DNA of 25,919 nucleotides, from positions 523,698-549,616 of the forward strand of contig BJOX01000046.1 in assembly GCA_009731375.1 (NCBI GenBank), in the 5' to 3' direction. The DNA is from Paulinella micropora (Eukaryota > Cercozoa > Imbricatea > Euglyphida). Below the pieces are notes generated by a model. That model saw only the letters and a list, made by a program, of their open reading frames with translations. It was not told the origin of the DNA and made no database searches. Shown piece after piece: positions 1-12,345 of this stretch. Every line of letters starts with the position of its first letter. Position 1 is the first letter of the stretch. A program made the position numbers and the translations under genes.

Positions 1-415
<415 letters not shown>

Positions 416-454
416 TAGGCATATGTCTTACTCTTGGACTACTCGGATGCTTGG

Positions 455-810
455 TCATACATACATACATTACATACATAAACACATACATACATTACAT
501 GCATACATACATACATACAGACAGACAGACAGACAGACATACATACATGCATGCATGCATGCATACTATGCATGGATGTATACATATACATACATGCATA
601 TATACATGCATGCTTGCATGCATGCATCCATACATACATGCGTACATACATATATACGTGGATGTATATATTTGCATACATGCATACATACATACATGCA
701 TACATACATACATACTTAACATACATACATACATACTTAACATAAATATTTAACATACATATAACATATATATATATATAATATGTATATGTATATGTAT
801 ATGTATATGC

Positions 811-842
<32 letters not shown>

Positions 843-848
843 GTATAT
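455..848. repeat. (ACAT)n and (TATATG)n microsatellites
   Basis: ACAT-based repeats with a short (ACAG)n patch at about 519-538, then (TA)n and (TATATG)n from about 761 to 848. The array is roughly the reverse complement of the TATG array at 76-415, so the two could pair as a large imperfect inverted repeat around a 40 bp unique spacer. Confidence 0.9.
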
Positions 849-865
849 TTGCATGCATGCATGCA

Positions 866-984
866 TAAATTGCATACATACCTATCTATCCATCCACGTA
901 TCTACCCATATAAAAGTCCTCCCACCTATCCATAAATCTATCTATCCCTCTACCCATCCGTCTATCTATCTCTTTATTCTGCAG
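866..984. repeat. Degenerate CTAT repeat ending in a splice acceptor
   Basis: Irregular CTAT/CCAT units followed by a pyrimidine-rich stretch ending TTCTGCAG at 984. This is the 3' end of the intron before the first recognised RGS exon. Confidence 0.8.

Positions 985-3498
<2,514 letters not shown>

Positions 3499-3560
<62 letters not shown>
3499..3560. repeat. (GA)n microsatellite
   Basis: GA array starting at the stop codon of the RGS gene, so it would form the start of its 3' untranslated region. Confidence 0.95.
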
Positions 3561-3562
<2 letters not shown>

Positions 3563-3589
3563 CCGCTTTTTTTCCTCTACGTTCGTTTT

Positions 3590-3835
3590 TTGTTTTCTTC
3601 TTCTTCTTCTTCTTCTTCTTCTCCTTCTCCTCCTTCTTCTTCTTCTTCTTCTTCTTCTTCTTCTTCTCCTTCTTCTTCTTCTTCTTCTTCTTTTTCTTCT
3701 CCTCCTCCTCCTCTTCCTTCTTCTTCTTCTTCTTCTTCTCCTCCTCCTCCTCCTTCTTCTTCTTCTTCTTCTCCTTCTCCTCCTTCTTCTCCTTCTTCTT
3801 CTCCTTCTTCTTCTTCTTCTTCTTCTTCTTCTTCA
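3590..3835. repeat. (CTT)n/(CTC)n trinucleotide tract
   Basis: Long CTT-based tract with CTC interruptions ending TTCTTCAG at 3836, which reads as a strong polypyrimidine tract and splice acceptor. The poly-Ser and poly-Leu frames across it are artefacts. Confidence 0.95.
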
Positions 3836-3836
3836 G

Positions 3837-4245
3837 ATTGTCATATCTCCAAGCTAGAGAGATATGCGATCAACGCTGGATGGTTTTGCTACATGGTTGT
3901 CCCCAGTTGTAAGTAATGGCGAGTATTCGTATGTATATATCCTAGTGTCAATAACCAGTATCAATATGTGCATGTATGTATTGGTTGCCGACAAGTATAT
4001 GTAATTAAGAAAATATGTTAATTTAAATATTGAATATATATGTTTGCTTTATGTTTCTTTCTTGCTTAAAAGTTTCTCGTTTTTTTCATTTTGCAGCATC
4101 AAGTTCTTGCAAAACTTTTATAAATAGTGAATTAGCATCTGTTAATAAAGCATGGTTCTCTGTTATAAAAGAGTGTACTGTCCTGGGTGTATGTTGCGTT
4201 TGGATGGGGCGCGACGTGTGGCTCTTCTCAACTCAGCTATCGTAG
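3837..4245 (+). CDS. Possible two-exon fragment of unknown function
   Basis: A 72 bp candidate exon (3837-3908) lies between the long CTT tract with CAG acceptor and a consensus donor GTAAGT (3909-3914). A second candidate exon (4097-4245) follows the acceptor TTTTTCATTTTGCAG and ends at TAG. Joining them in one phase keeps a single open frame of about 73 codons, including the stretch KTFINSELASVNKAWF. It lies downstream of the RGS stop codon, so it could be an alternative 3' end of that gene, part of another gene, or chance. I recognise no domain. The only evidence is the good splice signals and phase agreement. Confidence 0.25.
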
Positions 4246-5262
4246 GTTCCATTTTCCTTTTTTACGCAAGCACTATTTTAATAGAATACTTGCCTCTCGT
4301 AGAGCTGAGTGGGAAGCAGACGAGATGTTAATAGAATAGACGAGGTATCAAGAGATACAAAACATCAGACTGAGCATTTCAACTACCAGCCAAAATCATT
4401 ACCGTTGATTTTTCACTAATTTTGACCGGCCCGTTAGATTCTCCTCTGCACGACGTTTCGACTTCTCTAACTGGTTTTCGATTTCGTTCAGAAATGATTT
4501 CAAACTATCAACTTAAAATTTCATCTATGAATTGTATTTTTTCCCATATCACTACCTTTTTGTCCTTTTTGTATACCGTGACACAATCATAGCTGTAAAT
4601 CAAGTTTGTTGACAAGCCTCGGACGTAGCTTACAGCGTAGAGTCACATGATGTGAAAAAACACAGCAATTTATCACTGGTGCCACGGAAATTTTTTCCTA
4701 CTATTATTAATACAAAACAAAAATCATCAGCCTGACGGTCAGAACCCTCATCTGCTACAACTTTTTACTTCAAACAACAGTTGAAATCAGCTCGGCTTCA
4801 AGTGCTTTGCAGCTGAATAGCTCAGTTTGCAAATTCAACTATAACTTAGCAAGCTCACAATCTACTACGTTGAGTTGTGTTTGTATATTGCAACCAAAGT
4901 CTGCAACAAATAGACCGCTGCATCTACGTTACTTGATAAACGACTCCAAGTGACCGCTCAGGCTGCTATTTATTGGTATTTCATCCTACGGTTGGTCATT
5001 ACCATTTCAATTTAATTCACCGTTACTTATTGGATAATTGATTTGTCAATAAGCCGGACAGTCAATAATACCAATGATAACTCAGGAAAATGCGAAAGAC
5101 ATGTACCTAAGTTAGTCAGTTTGTGACGTGGAAGTCAACTTGAAGAGTCAGTTCTTTTATTCATACGAGTTATTCAAGTGCGTTTCCATACTGCGTGATA
5201 GTCTTGCTAGGTAGCTCGGATAGATCCTGAAAGTGGTCGGTAAAGGTAGCTTCCCAAAGATT
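4246..5262. other. AT-rich intergenic stretch, nothing recognised
   Basis: About 1 kb of unique, visibly AT-rich sequence with stops in all frames and no long repeat. I see no gene, RNA gene or terminal inverted repeat here. Confidence 0.6.
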
Positions 5263-6640
5263 ATGAGCCTTGGAACTGAGAAAACAATATGTTTAAAGCA
5301 AGAGTACATCCCGCAGTTGGATGGTACCATTCGGAATAATGCCGACTTCCGTTACAAGCTAGTGAACTATGCAAAGACATCCGAGTGCCTGGCATGGTGA
5401 GTGTATTACGCTGGCATTTGATGACCCAGCAAAAGCAAAGGTTAAATATCCTTATGACCCAGCGAAAGCAATGGAGATTGAGGACAGGGAGTTGCCTGAT
5501 GAACCAGATTCAGAGGATACACCTGATACCGATTCTGACAATGAAGGCAGTGTGTCAGATGGGGTAGACAGAGACCAAAAACGAAAAAAGAAGAAGGCAA
5601 CACAACCACTGAAGACAAACCGAAGGAATGGGCGAAGCGAACTGACGAACAGAAGAAACAGTGGAGAGAGAAAAGAGCAAAGAAACTGAAGCGTGAGAAC
5701 CGAAGACAGTCGAAACGAGCACACACACAGAGTGAAAGTAGTACAGAAAGAGAAGAAGCATTATGAACGCATGCGAACACTACAACACCCTGTTGTCGTT
5801 CGATACTTACGTACTAGACAGTGACAGGACCGATAGAGCTGATAGAGGCAGTAAGGGCCAAGTTCGGTTCAATCTCCGGGGTTAACAAAAACATAAAGGC
5901 GCAAATTTTTGAGAACATGTATCCAAAACCCAGACAAAATGTTGATGCATGGTTGAATGATTATATTGCAATGAAGGGAGAGGTAGAGAGTTACAGAACT
6001 CACCCATTCGACGAAGATGACCTCATAAGAGCCCTGCTTGCAAAACACCCCGCACATGGAGAGAATTTCAAAGCACTCTACTTCAAACTACCCACCAACC
6101 TTAGACCAGGATTTGACGACTTAGTTGACAGTGCAAGAGACACATGGGCGTTGTGGAGAAAGGATAAGTGGAGGGGAGAAGAGATGAAAGAGAGGCCTGA
6201 AAAGCCCACGAGGCAGAAGAGGGAGACAAACCTTTTGGCAGGTGATAAGGGAGATGAGGACGAAGGGGGTAAGGGCAAGTACAGAAGTTCAAGAAGAAGG
6301 AGGAGTGGTGGCTAAAGGTCACTTGCTATGAATGCAACGAGAAAGGTCACACGAAAGTATTGCCCAGCAAAGAAACCCCGTAAGAAAGATCAAGTGAGCG
6401 AGGACAAAAACGACAATAAGAAGAAAAAGGGAAAACCTCACAACACAAAGAACAAAAAGTCTCGTAAGATGTGAACCTCATAAGAGAGGAAGAACAGAAC
6501 AAGAAGGGGACACCGAAACAGACAGTGACGCTTTACTTGTTTTCATGGGGGGGAGATGTCCTAGTCGAAACTGGGAAACCCCTGACGAAGAGAGAGGTAG
6601 GGAGAGCGCGAATATCGAGTCTGGGGAACCCCAGATTGAG
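5263..6640 (+). pseudogene. Decayed LTR-retrotransposon gag-like region
   Basis: A chain of plus-strand coding pieces switches frame several times. An ATG at 5263 opens 45 codons to TGA at 5398-5400. An acidic then Lys/Arg-rich stretch follows (5400-5765). The longest piece, 5821-6315, contains NVDAWLNDYIAMKGEV and FKLPTNLRPGFDDLVDSARD, a helical capsid-like composition, and ends in a basic tail. Just downstream, CYECNEKGH (6324 onward) starts a CCHC zinc knuckle, but the last Cys codon (6361-6363) is in another frame. Gag with a basic tail and one CCHC knuckle is typical of LTR retrotransposons, where it packages the element RNA. Acidic codons continue to about 6640, where GC-rich virus-type DNA begins. 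No reverse transcriptase, integrase or LTR is visible. Confidence 0.55.
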
Positions 6641-7553
6641 CCAGGTGTTCGTCCCCTACCAGCAAACCATGTCGGGCGCCCGAGTTGTTGCGTTTATCCC
6701 ACTGCCGCAGCAGGGGGTGGTCGAGCGGCGGCACTTCGCGACCCTCGATGGCCCAGGTCACCCCGTTCAGCAGCACAAACGGGACCCTGCAACCTGCCTC
6801 CAGGCCCTGCTCACTGCGCCAGTAGTGGCTATCGGCACTGGTGGCAAACCAGCGCCTGATCGCCGGCCACCCCGCCCGCAACGCGCTGGGCGGGGGGAGG
6901 TTGAGGGGCCACGCCAGCGTCAACAACGTCACGACGCGCGGGGGCGGTAGCAACGCCTCGTGCGTTACGTCTTCGTACACTCCGGAACTATTTCGCCGCT
7001 GCAGGACCCAACGGATCTCGGCCCTGAGCTCCGCGCACCAGCTCCCGCCAGTCTCGCACAGCACCTCATAGCTGCCGCGCGGGTCCTCGAAGCCCTTGAA
7101 TTCAGTTGACATCTTCAGAATGTACACGGGCCCGTCGGCGTCTTCCGTACCAGCGCGCCCGCGCGCCTGCACGGGCACTAGTCGGGGCACGCAGATAGCT
7201 GCAGCTGCAACGTGCTCCGACCGCAGCCAGTCCCTCAGCGCCTCTCGCAGGCAGGTGCCTTGGTTCCGTTTCTGGCACAGCTTGTCGAATTCCTCTGCCC
7301 CAACCCAGCGCAGGCGCGTCTGCAGGGAGAGCTTGTTGACCAACCCGGGCGCTACGTGCGTCACGAAATTACGCAGGCTCTCCACCGCGCAACGGTTGCG
7401 CTTGAATTCCTCTTTTACAAAGGCCAGTGACAGCGCGCCGGCCTCTTGTACTGTCGCGACGGGCTAAGCCCCTACACACATCTGCCGCAAACATTCGTCG
7501 CGTGCTAGTTGTTTCGCGATGAGGGCGGATATCGTTTCCGCCGAGGCGTCCAT
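6561..7553 (-). pseudogene. Unknown virus-block protein with an in-frame amber stop
   Basis: From the ATG at 7551-7553 a single frame runs 330 codons to the stop at 6561, broken only by TAG at codon 30 (7464-7466). Both sides of the stop read like protein: MDASAETISALIAKQLARDE before it and LAFVKEEFKRN after it. The body is rich in Trp, Arg and Leu and includes KMSTEFKGFEDPRGSYEVL and CRVPFVLLNGVTWAIEG. There is no signal peptide, membrane segment or recognised domain. The last 25 or so residues (after LLVGDEHLAQSG) may come from the adjoining retroelement, so the true C-terminus could be near 6640. It is divergent to the next gene (8004). The amber codon could be real decay, readthrough or a sequencing error. 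Confidence 0.55.
6600..6680. other. Putative junction of host retroelement and virus-like block
   Basis: Left of here the plus strand reads like retroelement coding and composition is moderate. To the right it becomes GC-rich and coding moves to the minus strand. There are no N between them. The exact breakpoint cannot be fixed by eye; about 6640 is my best estimate. Confidence 0.45.
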
Positions 7554-7775
7554 CGGCCCGCGTCGTGCGGGGGAGATTTTGTGCGCCCGACATGCGCCCC
7601 CGCCAATGCCCTCTCCCTCACACTCTTTTTTTCTTTTCTTTTTTGGTTCCCTCCCCTCCCGCCCCCCCTGCCAGACCCCCGTTCACACGCTTGGAGGGGC
7701 GTGGGGGGTTTGGGGGAAGAGAGGTGCAGAGGGGTGTGTGTGTGTGTGTGTGTTTGTGTGGGGGGGGGGGGGGGT

Positions 7776-7822
<47 letters not shown>

Positions 7823-8003
7823 GGAACGCGAGGGAGGGGAAAAGAAGGTGCACAGGATGGGGACAAGCAAGAAAGTAAGGGAGGAAGAGAGATGTGGCAT
7901 TAGCGGCAGACATGGTGTAAATTTGCAAGGACACCAAGCAACAGAAAAACAAAACAAACCAAAGAAAAGCCTTCCTGTTCTTTTTCTTTTTTACAGGCAC
8001 CGC
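7554..8003. other. Divergent intergenic region with long poly-G
   Basis: It holds pyrimidine and poly-T patches, (TG)n at about 7735-7759, a near-uninterrupted G run at 7760-7821 (one T at 7775), a purine-rich stretch, and a pyrimidine tract ending TTTTTTACAG at 7996. Promoters for both flanking genes should lie here, but no TATA box is convincing. Poly-Gly and poly-Pro frames across the G run are artefacts. Confidence 0.7.
7981..7996 (+). promoter_or_regulatory. Splice-acceptor-like pyrimidine tract and ACAG before the 8004 gene
   Basis: TTTTTCTTTTTTACAG ends 7 nt before the ATG at 8004. It has the form of a 3' splice site. Similar signals precede the genes at 9675, 10986, 12346 and 16671. 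Confidence 0.4.
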
Positions 8004-8848
8004 ATGACGGACAGCGAAGGCACATTGCGCGCCTGCCTGTTCTTTCAGAGACACTTTCCTTGCGCTAACAACTTGGGAGATCTTTTAAAGGGTCATGCAT
8101 TGTCGGTATGCAAGCACAGTTGGCTGTCCCCTCTCAATTACTGGGAAGAGCTGGCGGGCAGCAATCACTTAAACGAAGCCAAGAAATGCGTGCCAGCGAG
8201 TAAGGAGTTTGATTCGATCCTGTGTTCGCCGATGCCCCGTTCGATTCTCACGACGCTCTTTATGTTCTGGAATGAAAGTGCTGAAAAACAGGACTTTACG
8301 ATCAGCCCCTGCTGGATGCTGGCAGAGATGCCTCTCTGGCGCAATTATCTCTGCGGCCGCAAGGTTTTAAATATTACCAGGTGCAAGTCGGGAGGCCTGC
8401 CGACCGACACTGGTCTAAGGTCCTTGCAGGAGGTTGTACTTGTAGTAAATTGCACGCTAGAGCTCATGGCTCAGCAACATTTGGAGCTGGCTTCGTTTTA
8501 TAATAGTGTCAAACAACGCTGGGCCGAGGTTGTACAACTTGGCGAACTCAACGATCTGGAGAAGTTGTACAATGGCCAGCTGCTTATTTCACAGTGCCCC
8601 ACCAAGGGTCTGCAAGAACTGCGTGAACACGTCCGAAACCTGGCCAAAAAAAGGGGGGGAAAGAGCCCTGCATCTTCATCGGCACGCATGGTAACGTGCT
8701 CTACAATGCATTCGGTGACCGAGTTTTTAACGGCAGTATTATCAAAATCGGGGCAGCCTTTACCAACAGAGAATTCGCGAAAGGCACGAGCAGCTTTTCC
8801 CAGGCTGGGCACTTTTGCGGCCGTGCGACTGCCAAGTCAAGGTTCTAG
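8004..8848 (+). CDS. Unknown virus-block protein, one frame break near its 3' end
   Basis: The ATG at 8004 opens about 215 codons of well-formed protein (MTDSEGTLRACLFFQRHF at the start, then ILTTLFMFWNESAEKQDFT and EVVQLGELNDLEKLYNGQ). The frame breaks at the A7-G7 homopolymer pair 8646-8659. Beyond it another frame looks like the genuine continuation (for example IGTHGNVLYNAFGDRVFNGS), ending at TAG 8846-8848. The original frame also stays open to 8882, but its Ser/Arg-rich content is less protein-like. Expected length is about 281 residues. It has scattered Cys and Trp, no membrane segment or signal peptide, and no domain I recognise. An ATTAAA polyadenylation-type signal lies at 8913-8918. 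A break at a double homopolymer is a typical place for a sequencing indel. Confidence 0.6.
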
Positions 8849-9674
8849 AGCTTTGGGATTCAAAAACGGCTACCGGCCTTAAATCACTGCGCTCACAACC
8901 GAGCAGAAATTTATTAAAATCACACAAATAGATTTCAAAGCCAGTGTTTAATAATTTAACTGTTTCCTCTCTAACACAAAAAAAAACCTGCTTCCCTTAC
9001 TTTCTGACAGGCCCTCCCAGTGCCAAGGCTGCCGGCGCCGCCTTTTTTTGTCAAGATGCTTTCCCCCAGGCCCCCCCCCCCCTCTCCCGTCTATCACCCT
9101 AGTTGGACTCTCTCTCTCTCTCTCTCTCTCTCTTTCGTGTTCTGGACAGCAAAAAGGAGGGGAGGAAAAGGGGGAGGGGAGGGAGAAAGAGGGCGGGACG
9201 GGTGGGGGGNNNNNNNNNNNNNNNNNNNNNNNNNNNNNNNNNNNNNNNNNNNNNNNNNNNNNNNNNNNNNNNNNNNNNNNNNNNNNNNNNNNNNNNNNNN
9301 NNNNNNNNNNNNNNNNNNNNNNNNNNNNNNNNNNNNNNNNNNNNNNNNNNNNNNNNNNNNNNNNNNNNNNNNNNNNNNNNNNNNNNNNNNNNNNNNNNNN
9401 NNNNNNNNNNNNNNNNNNNNNNNNNNNNNNNNNNNNNNNNNNNNNNNNNNNNNNNNNNNNNNNNNNNNNNNNNNNNNNNNNNNNNNNNNNNNNNNNNNNN
9501 NNNNNNNNNNNNNNNNNNNNNNNNNNNNNNNNNNNNNNNNNNNNNNNNNNNNNNNNNNNNNNNNNNNNNNNNNNNNNNNNNNNNNNNNNNNNNNNNNNNN
9601 NNNNNNNNNNNNNNNNNNNNNNNNNNNNNNNNNNNNNNNNNNNNNNNNNNNNNNNNNNNNNNNNNNNNNNNNNN
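8849..9674. other. Intergenic region with (CT)n, poly-C and N gap (9210-9674)
   Basis: After the previous gene comes an AT-rich end with ATTAAA, a pyrimidine tract ending TTTCTGACAG at 9010, C-rich sequence, (CT)n at about 9106-9134, a G/A-rich run and 465 N. The 5' end of the zinc-finger gene is inside the gap or just before it. Confidence 0.7.
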
Positions 9675-10275
9675 ACACTGCCCTGCACAGCACAAGTCTT
9701 ACCTAGACTTTAAGAGACACATGGCTCGGCACCGCAAAGCGTTCAGTGGCCTAGCGGGGCTCGAATGCCCGTTGTGCGGATTCACAGTCACCAATAAGAA
9801 CAACCTGCGTTCGCACCTGAACACTCACACCAAGCCGTTCATTTGTTCGCTCTGCCCGCGCAGATTTGCACGGAAGAGCGGCCTAGAAACTCATTTGCTT
9901 AAGCACGCCCAAGGGTGGAAGCCCAGGTGCGCGGCGCCGGGGTGCCAGAGTACTGCCGAAGCACAGCCTCCGCCGGTGATGCCGGCGCCCTGTGGCTGCG
10001 GGGTGATCTGCCCCGTGTGCGGCAAATTCTTGAGACACAAGGGCGGCCTGCGCTTGCATCTCAAAATCCACGACCCGCACAAAGACTACAAGTGTGCCTT
10101 CTGCCATCGTAAATTTACTCAGAAAGTCAACTGGGAAACCCATCTGACGCAACACACCGGCGTGAGGCCCTATCGCTGCGAACAAGGATGCTGCGAAAGG
10201 GCTTTTGCAACCCGTCAGGCACAGAGCACTCACAGAAAAGCGTACCTGCGGCGGACGGGCGGGGTCCGGGCCTGA
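9675..10275 (+). CDS. C2H2 zinc-finger protein, 5' end lost in a gap
   Basis: Open from the gap edge to TGA at 10273-10275, about 199 readable residues. There are four complete C-x2-C-x12-H-x3-H fingers: CPLCGFTVTNKNNLRSHLNTH, CSLCPRRFARKSGLETHLLK, CPVCGKFLRHKGGLRLHLKI and CAFCHRKFTQKVNWETHLTQ (second His follows in the last three). A first finger lacks only its first Cys, which falls in the gap. A sixth has its Cys pair and first His but no properly spaced second His. Linkers are mostly not the canonical TGEKP, although HTGVRPYRC is close. A Pro/Ala/Cys-rich spacer separates the third and fourth complete fingers. Multi-finger C2H2 proteins usually bind DNA, so a viral or host-gene regulator is plausible. 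The start codon and any N-terminal domain are unknown. Confidence 0.85.
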
Positions 10276-10799
10276 TTTTGTTGTATAAAAAAAAAAACAT
10301 GCGGATGGTTTCTGCAATTAAAAACAAAAATCCTTCCGAGTGTAACAGAGAGAGAGAAAAGAGAGGGTAGATATTTTATTCCGACCTTCTCTCCCCCCCC
10401 CCCCCCCCCCCCTTCCCCCCTCCCCCCCCCCCCCNNNNNNNNNNNNNNNNNNNNNNNNNNNNNNNNNNNNNNNNNNNNNNNNNNNNNNNNNNNNNNNNNN
10501 NNNNNNNNNNNNNNNNNNNNNNNNNNNNNNNNNNNNNNNNNNNNNNNNNNNNNNNNNNNNNNNNNNNNNNNNNNNNNNNNNNNNNNNNNNNNNNNNNNNN
10601 NNNNNNNNNNNNNNNNNNNNNNNNNNNNNNNNNNNNNNNNNNNNNNNNNNNNNNNNNNNNNNNNNNNNNNNNNNNNNNNNNNNNNNNNNNNNNNNNNNNN
10701 NNNNNNNNNNNNNNNNNNNNNNNNNNNNNNNNNNNNNNNNNNNNNNNNNNNNNNNNNNNNNNNNNNNNNNNNNNNNNNNNNNNNNNNNNNNNNNNNNNN

Positions 10800-10831
<32 letters not shown>

Positions 10832-10985
10832 TTTTTTTTTTGTTTTTTTTTTTTGGTTTTTTTTTTGTTTTTTGGGTTCCGGAGGACCCTCCTTCCGTTT
10901 TTTAAAGACAAGTGAGGTTTGGGGAGGGACGACGTTCAGGTCCCAAACCTCAAACAGAGAGACAGTCTTTTTTTTTTGTAGCTCC
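10276..10985. other. Intergenic region with poly-C, N gap (10435-10799) and poly-T
   Basis: Poly-A (10287-10297), a short GA tract, poly-C to 10434, 365 N, then poly-T (10800-10874) and a pyrimidine tract ending TTTTTTTGTAG at 10981. No gene is seen. Confidence 0.75.
10971..10981 (+). promoter_or_regulatory. Splice-acceptor-like poly-T and GTAG before the Sel1-repeat gene
   Basis: A T-run ending GTAG lies only 4 nt before the ATG at 10986. It is part of the recurrent pattern described for 7981-7996. Confidence 0.4.
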
Positions 10986-11810
10986 ATGCCGAGCAATTCG
11001 AGGCGCTTCTATTCAGCCGTCATTGATAGTGCTCTAGCCTCGTACGCGCTGTATTCAGTCTCCGAAGTACGAATGATTGAGAGACTGGACGATGAAACCT
11101 TACAGACCCGAATATTCAAGAATGAGCTCCGGGGGATCGACGACGAGTCTTTTGGTTTGTCCCTGTACCGTGCGGGCCACACTTGCCAGGCCCGCCGCGT
11201 GCTGTGGTCGGCCGCCAACTCGGGCTCCCGGCTGGCGGCGAGGCTGCTGGGGGACATGTACAGCGTGGGCCTTGGCGGACGAAAGAACAACGGGCTGGCC
11301 ATCTCGGCCTGGGCCCTGGCCATCTCGGCCTGGGCCCTGGCCGCCCACCAGGGCTGCAGCTCTTCGGCCTACAACCTGGCTGTCTATTTGCTTGCGGGCA
11401 GGCGCTGTGTGCGTGATGCAGGACGGGCCGCGCGCACGTTTCTTGCTATCGCCGGCGCAGCGGACTGCTCAGACTCTCTGTACGCTTTTGCGTACTGCGC
11501 GCGCAATGGGCTGGGCACACAGCAGGACCAAAGCCTGGCCCTGGCTATCTACCGGAGGGGCGCGAGTCTAGGCTGTCAATACTGCCAATTCATTTTAGGC
11601 TTCTTCTGCGAGAGGGGCGTCGTCCACCCCCGCAACGTTTCGCTGGCTATACTGTGGTACACGATTGCTGCGAGGAGCGGCAACAGGCAGGCACTGCAAG
11701 AGTTGCGCGAGCTGTGGGCCCAAACAATCAGCGGGCACGCCGCCGCCGCGCGCAGGCGGCTCGAACGTTACATGCAAGAAGAAAGGCAAGAGACCAAGAG
11801 CTTGTGTTAA
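10986..11810 (+). CDS. Sel1-like repeat protein
   Basis: 274 residues from the ATG at 10986 to TAA. I chose this ATG because the upstream in-frame sequence (from 10872) is low-complexity and ends in an acceptor-like signal. At least four Sel1-like repeats (paired helices of about 36 residues) follow one another. Examples are ARLLGDMYSVGLGG, then LAAHQG; LYAFAYCARNGLGT, then IYRRGASLG; and FILGFFCERGVVHP, then WYTIAARSGN. A 21 bp unit at 11295-11315 is repeated exactly at 11316-11336, duplicating the heptad LAISAWA within one repeat; frame is kept. Sel1 repeats are protein-protein interaction scaffolds, and in pathogens they often contact host proteins. There is no signal peptide or membrane segment. 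The frame has no breaks, unlike several neighbours. The specific partner is unknown. Confidence 0.75.
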   Translation: MPSNSRRFYSAVIDSALASYALYSVSEVRMIERLDDETLQTRIFKNELRGIDDESFGLSLYRAGHTCQARRVLWSAANSGSRLAARLLGDMYSVGLGGRKNNGLAISAWALAISAWALAAHQGCSSSAYNLAVYLLAGRRCVRDAGRAARTFLAIAGAADCSDSLYAFAYCARNGLGTQQDQSLALAIYRRGASLGCQYCQFILGFFCERGVVHPRNVSLAILWYTIAARSGNRQALQELRELWAQTISGHAAAARRRLERYMQEERQETKSLC

Positions 11811-11834
11811 CCAGGCGCACAGAGAAAGGAACAA

Positions 11835-11840
11835 AATAAA
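11835..11840 (+). terminator. AATAAA polyadenylation signal of the Sel1-repeat gene
   Basis: AATAAA occurs 24 nt after the TAA stop, followed by an A run. Its position suits the 3' end of a eukaryote-type transcript. Confidence 0.5.
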
Positions 11841-12251
11841 AAAAACCGGCCCCTTCTCGTGCGCTGCTAGTATTGGCAAAAAGATAGCGTGCGGCTTTTC
11901 AGACCCTCCCTCTCAGAATTTTTGCTTAAAGTCGTTGTTGATTAATTTTCGTTTTGGTTGGACCTTCCTTCTTTTCTCCCCTCCCCTCTTTTTTTTTTGG
12001 TTGTTATTGTTGATCCGGTGCCCTTTTTTGTTTGTCCGCGTCTTTTTCCAGCCCCGACCCCCCCCCCCCCCCCCCCCCCCCCGGGGGCCCCGGGCCCCCC
12101 CNNNNNNNNNNTGGAAATTTGGCTTGGGGCAGCAAAATGGGGGGAAAGGGCGGGGAGGTGGGGGGAGGGGGGAGGGGGGACGCCCGCGTCACGGAGCTGG
12201 AATTTTCCAGAGGCGGGTTCAGACAAATTCGTCGTCCCTCTCCCTCCCTTT

Positions 12252-12254
12252 TTG

Positions 12255-12298
<44 letters not shown>

Positions 12299-12300
12299 AG
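12252..12300 (+). promoter_or_regulatory. (CT)n tract with CAG, acceptor-like, before the C48-like protease gene
   Basis: A long CT repeat ends CTCTCCCAG at 12300, 45 nt before the ATG at 12346. It resembles the (CT)n plus CAG acceptor of host exon 2762-2808. Confidence 0.4.
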
Positions 12301-12345
12301 GCATTTTTTAAATGTTAATAATCTATTAAATGTTAGCAAAGAGAA

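Larger units (their letters stand above)
11811..12345. other. Intergenic region with poly-C, 10-N join (12102-12111) and (CT)n
   Basis: It contains the AATAAA signal, pyrimidine-rich DNA, a C/G run, a 10-N scaffold join, a G-rich purine stretch, and (CT)n at about 12252-12297 ending CCCAG at 12300. No gene is supported. Confidence 0.7.
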
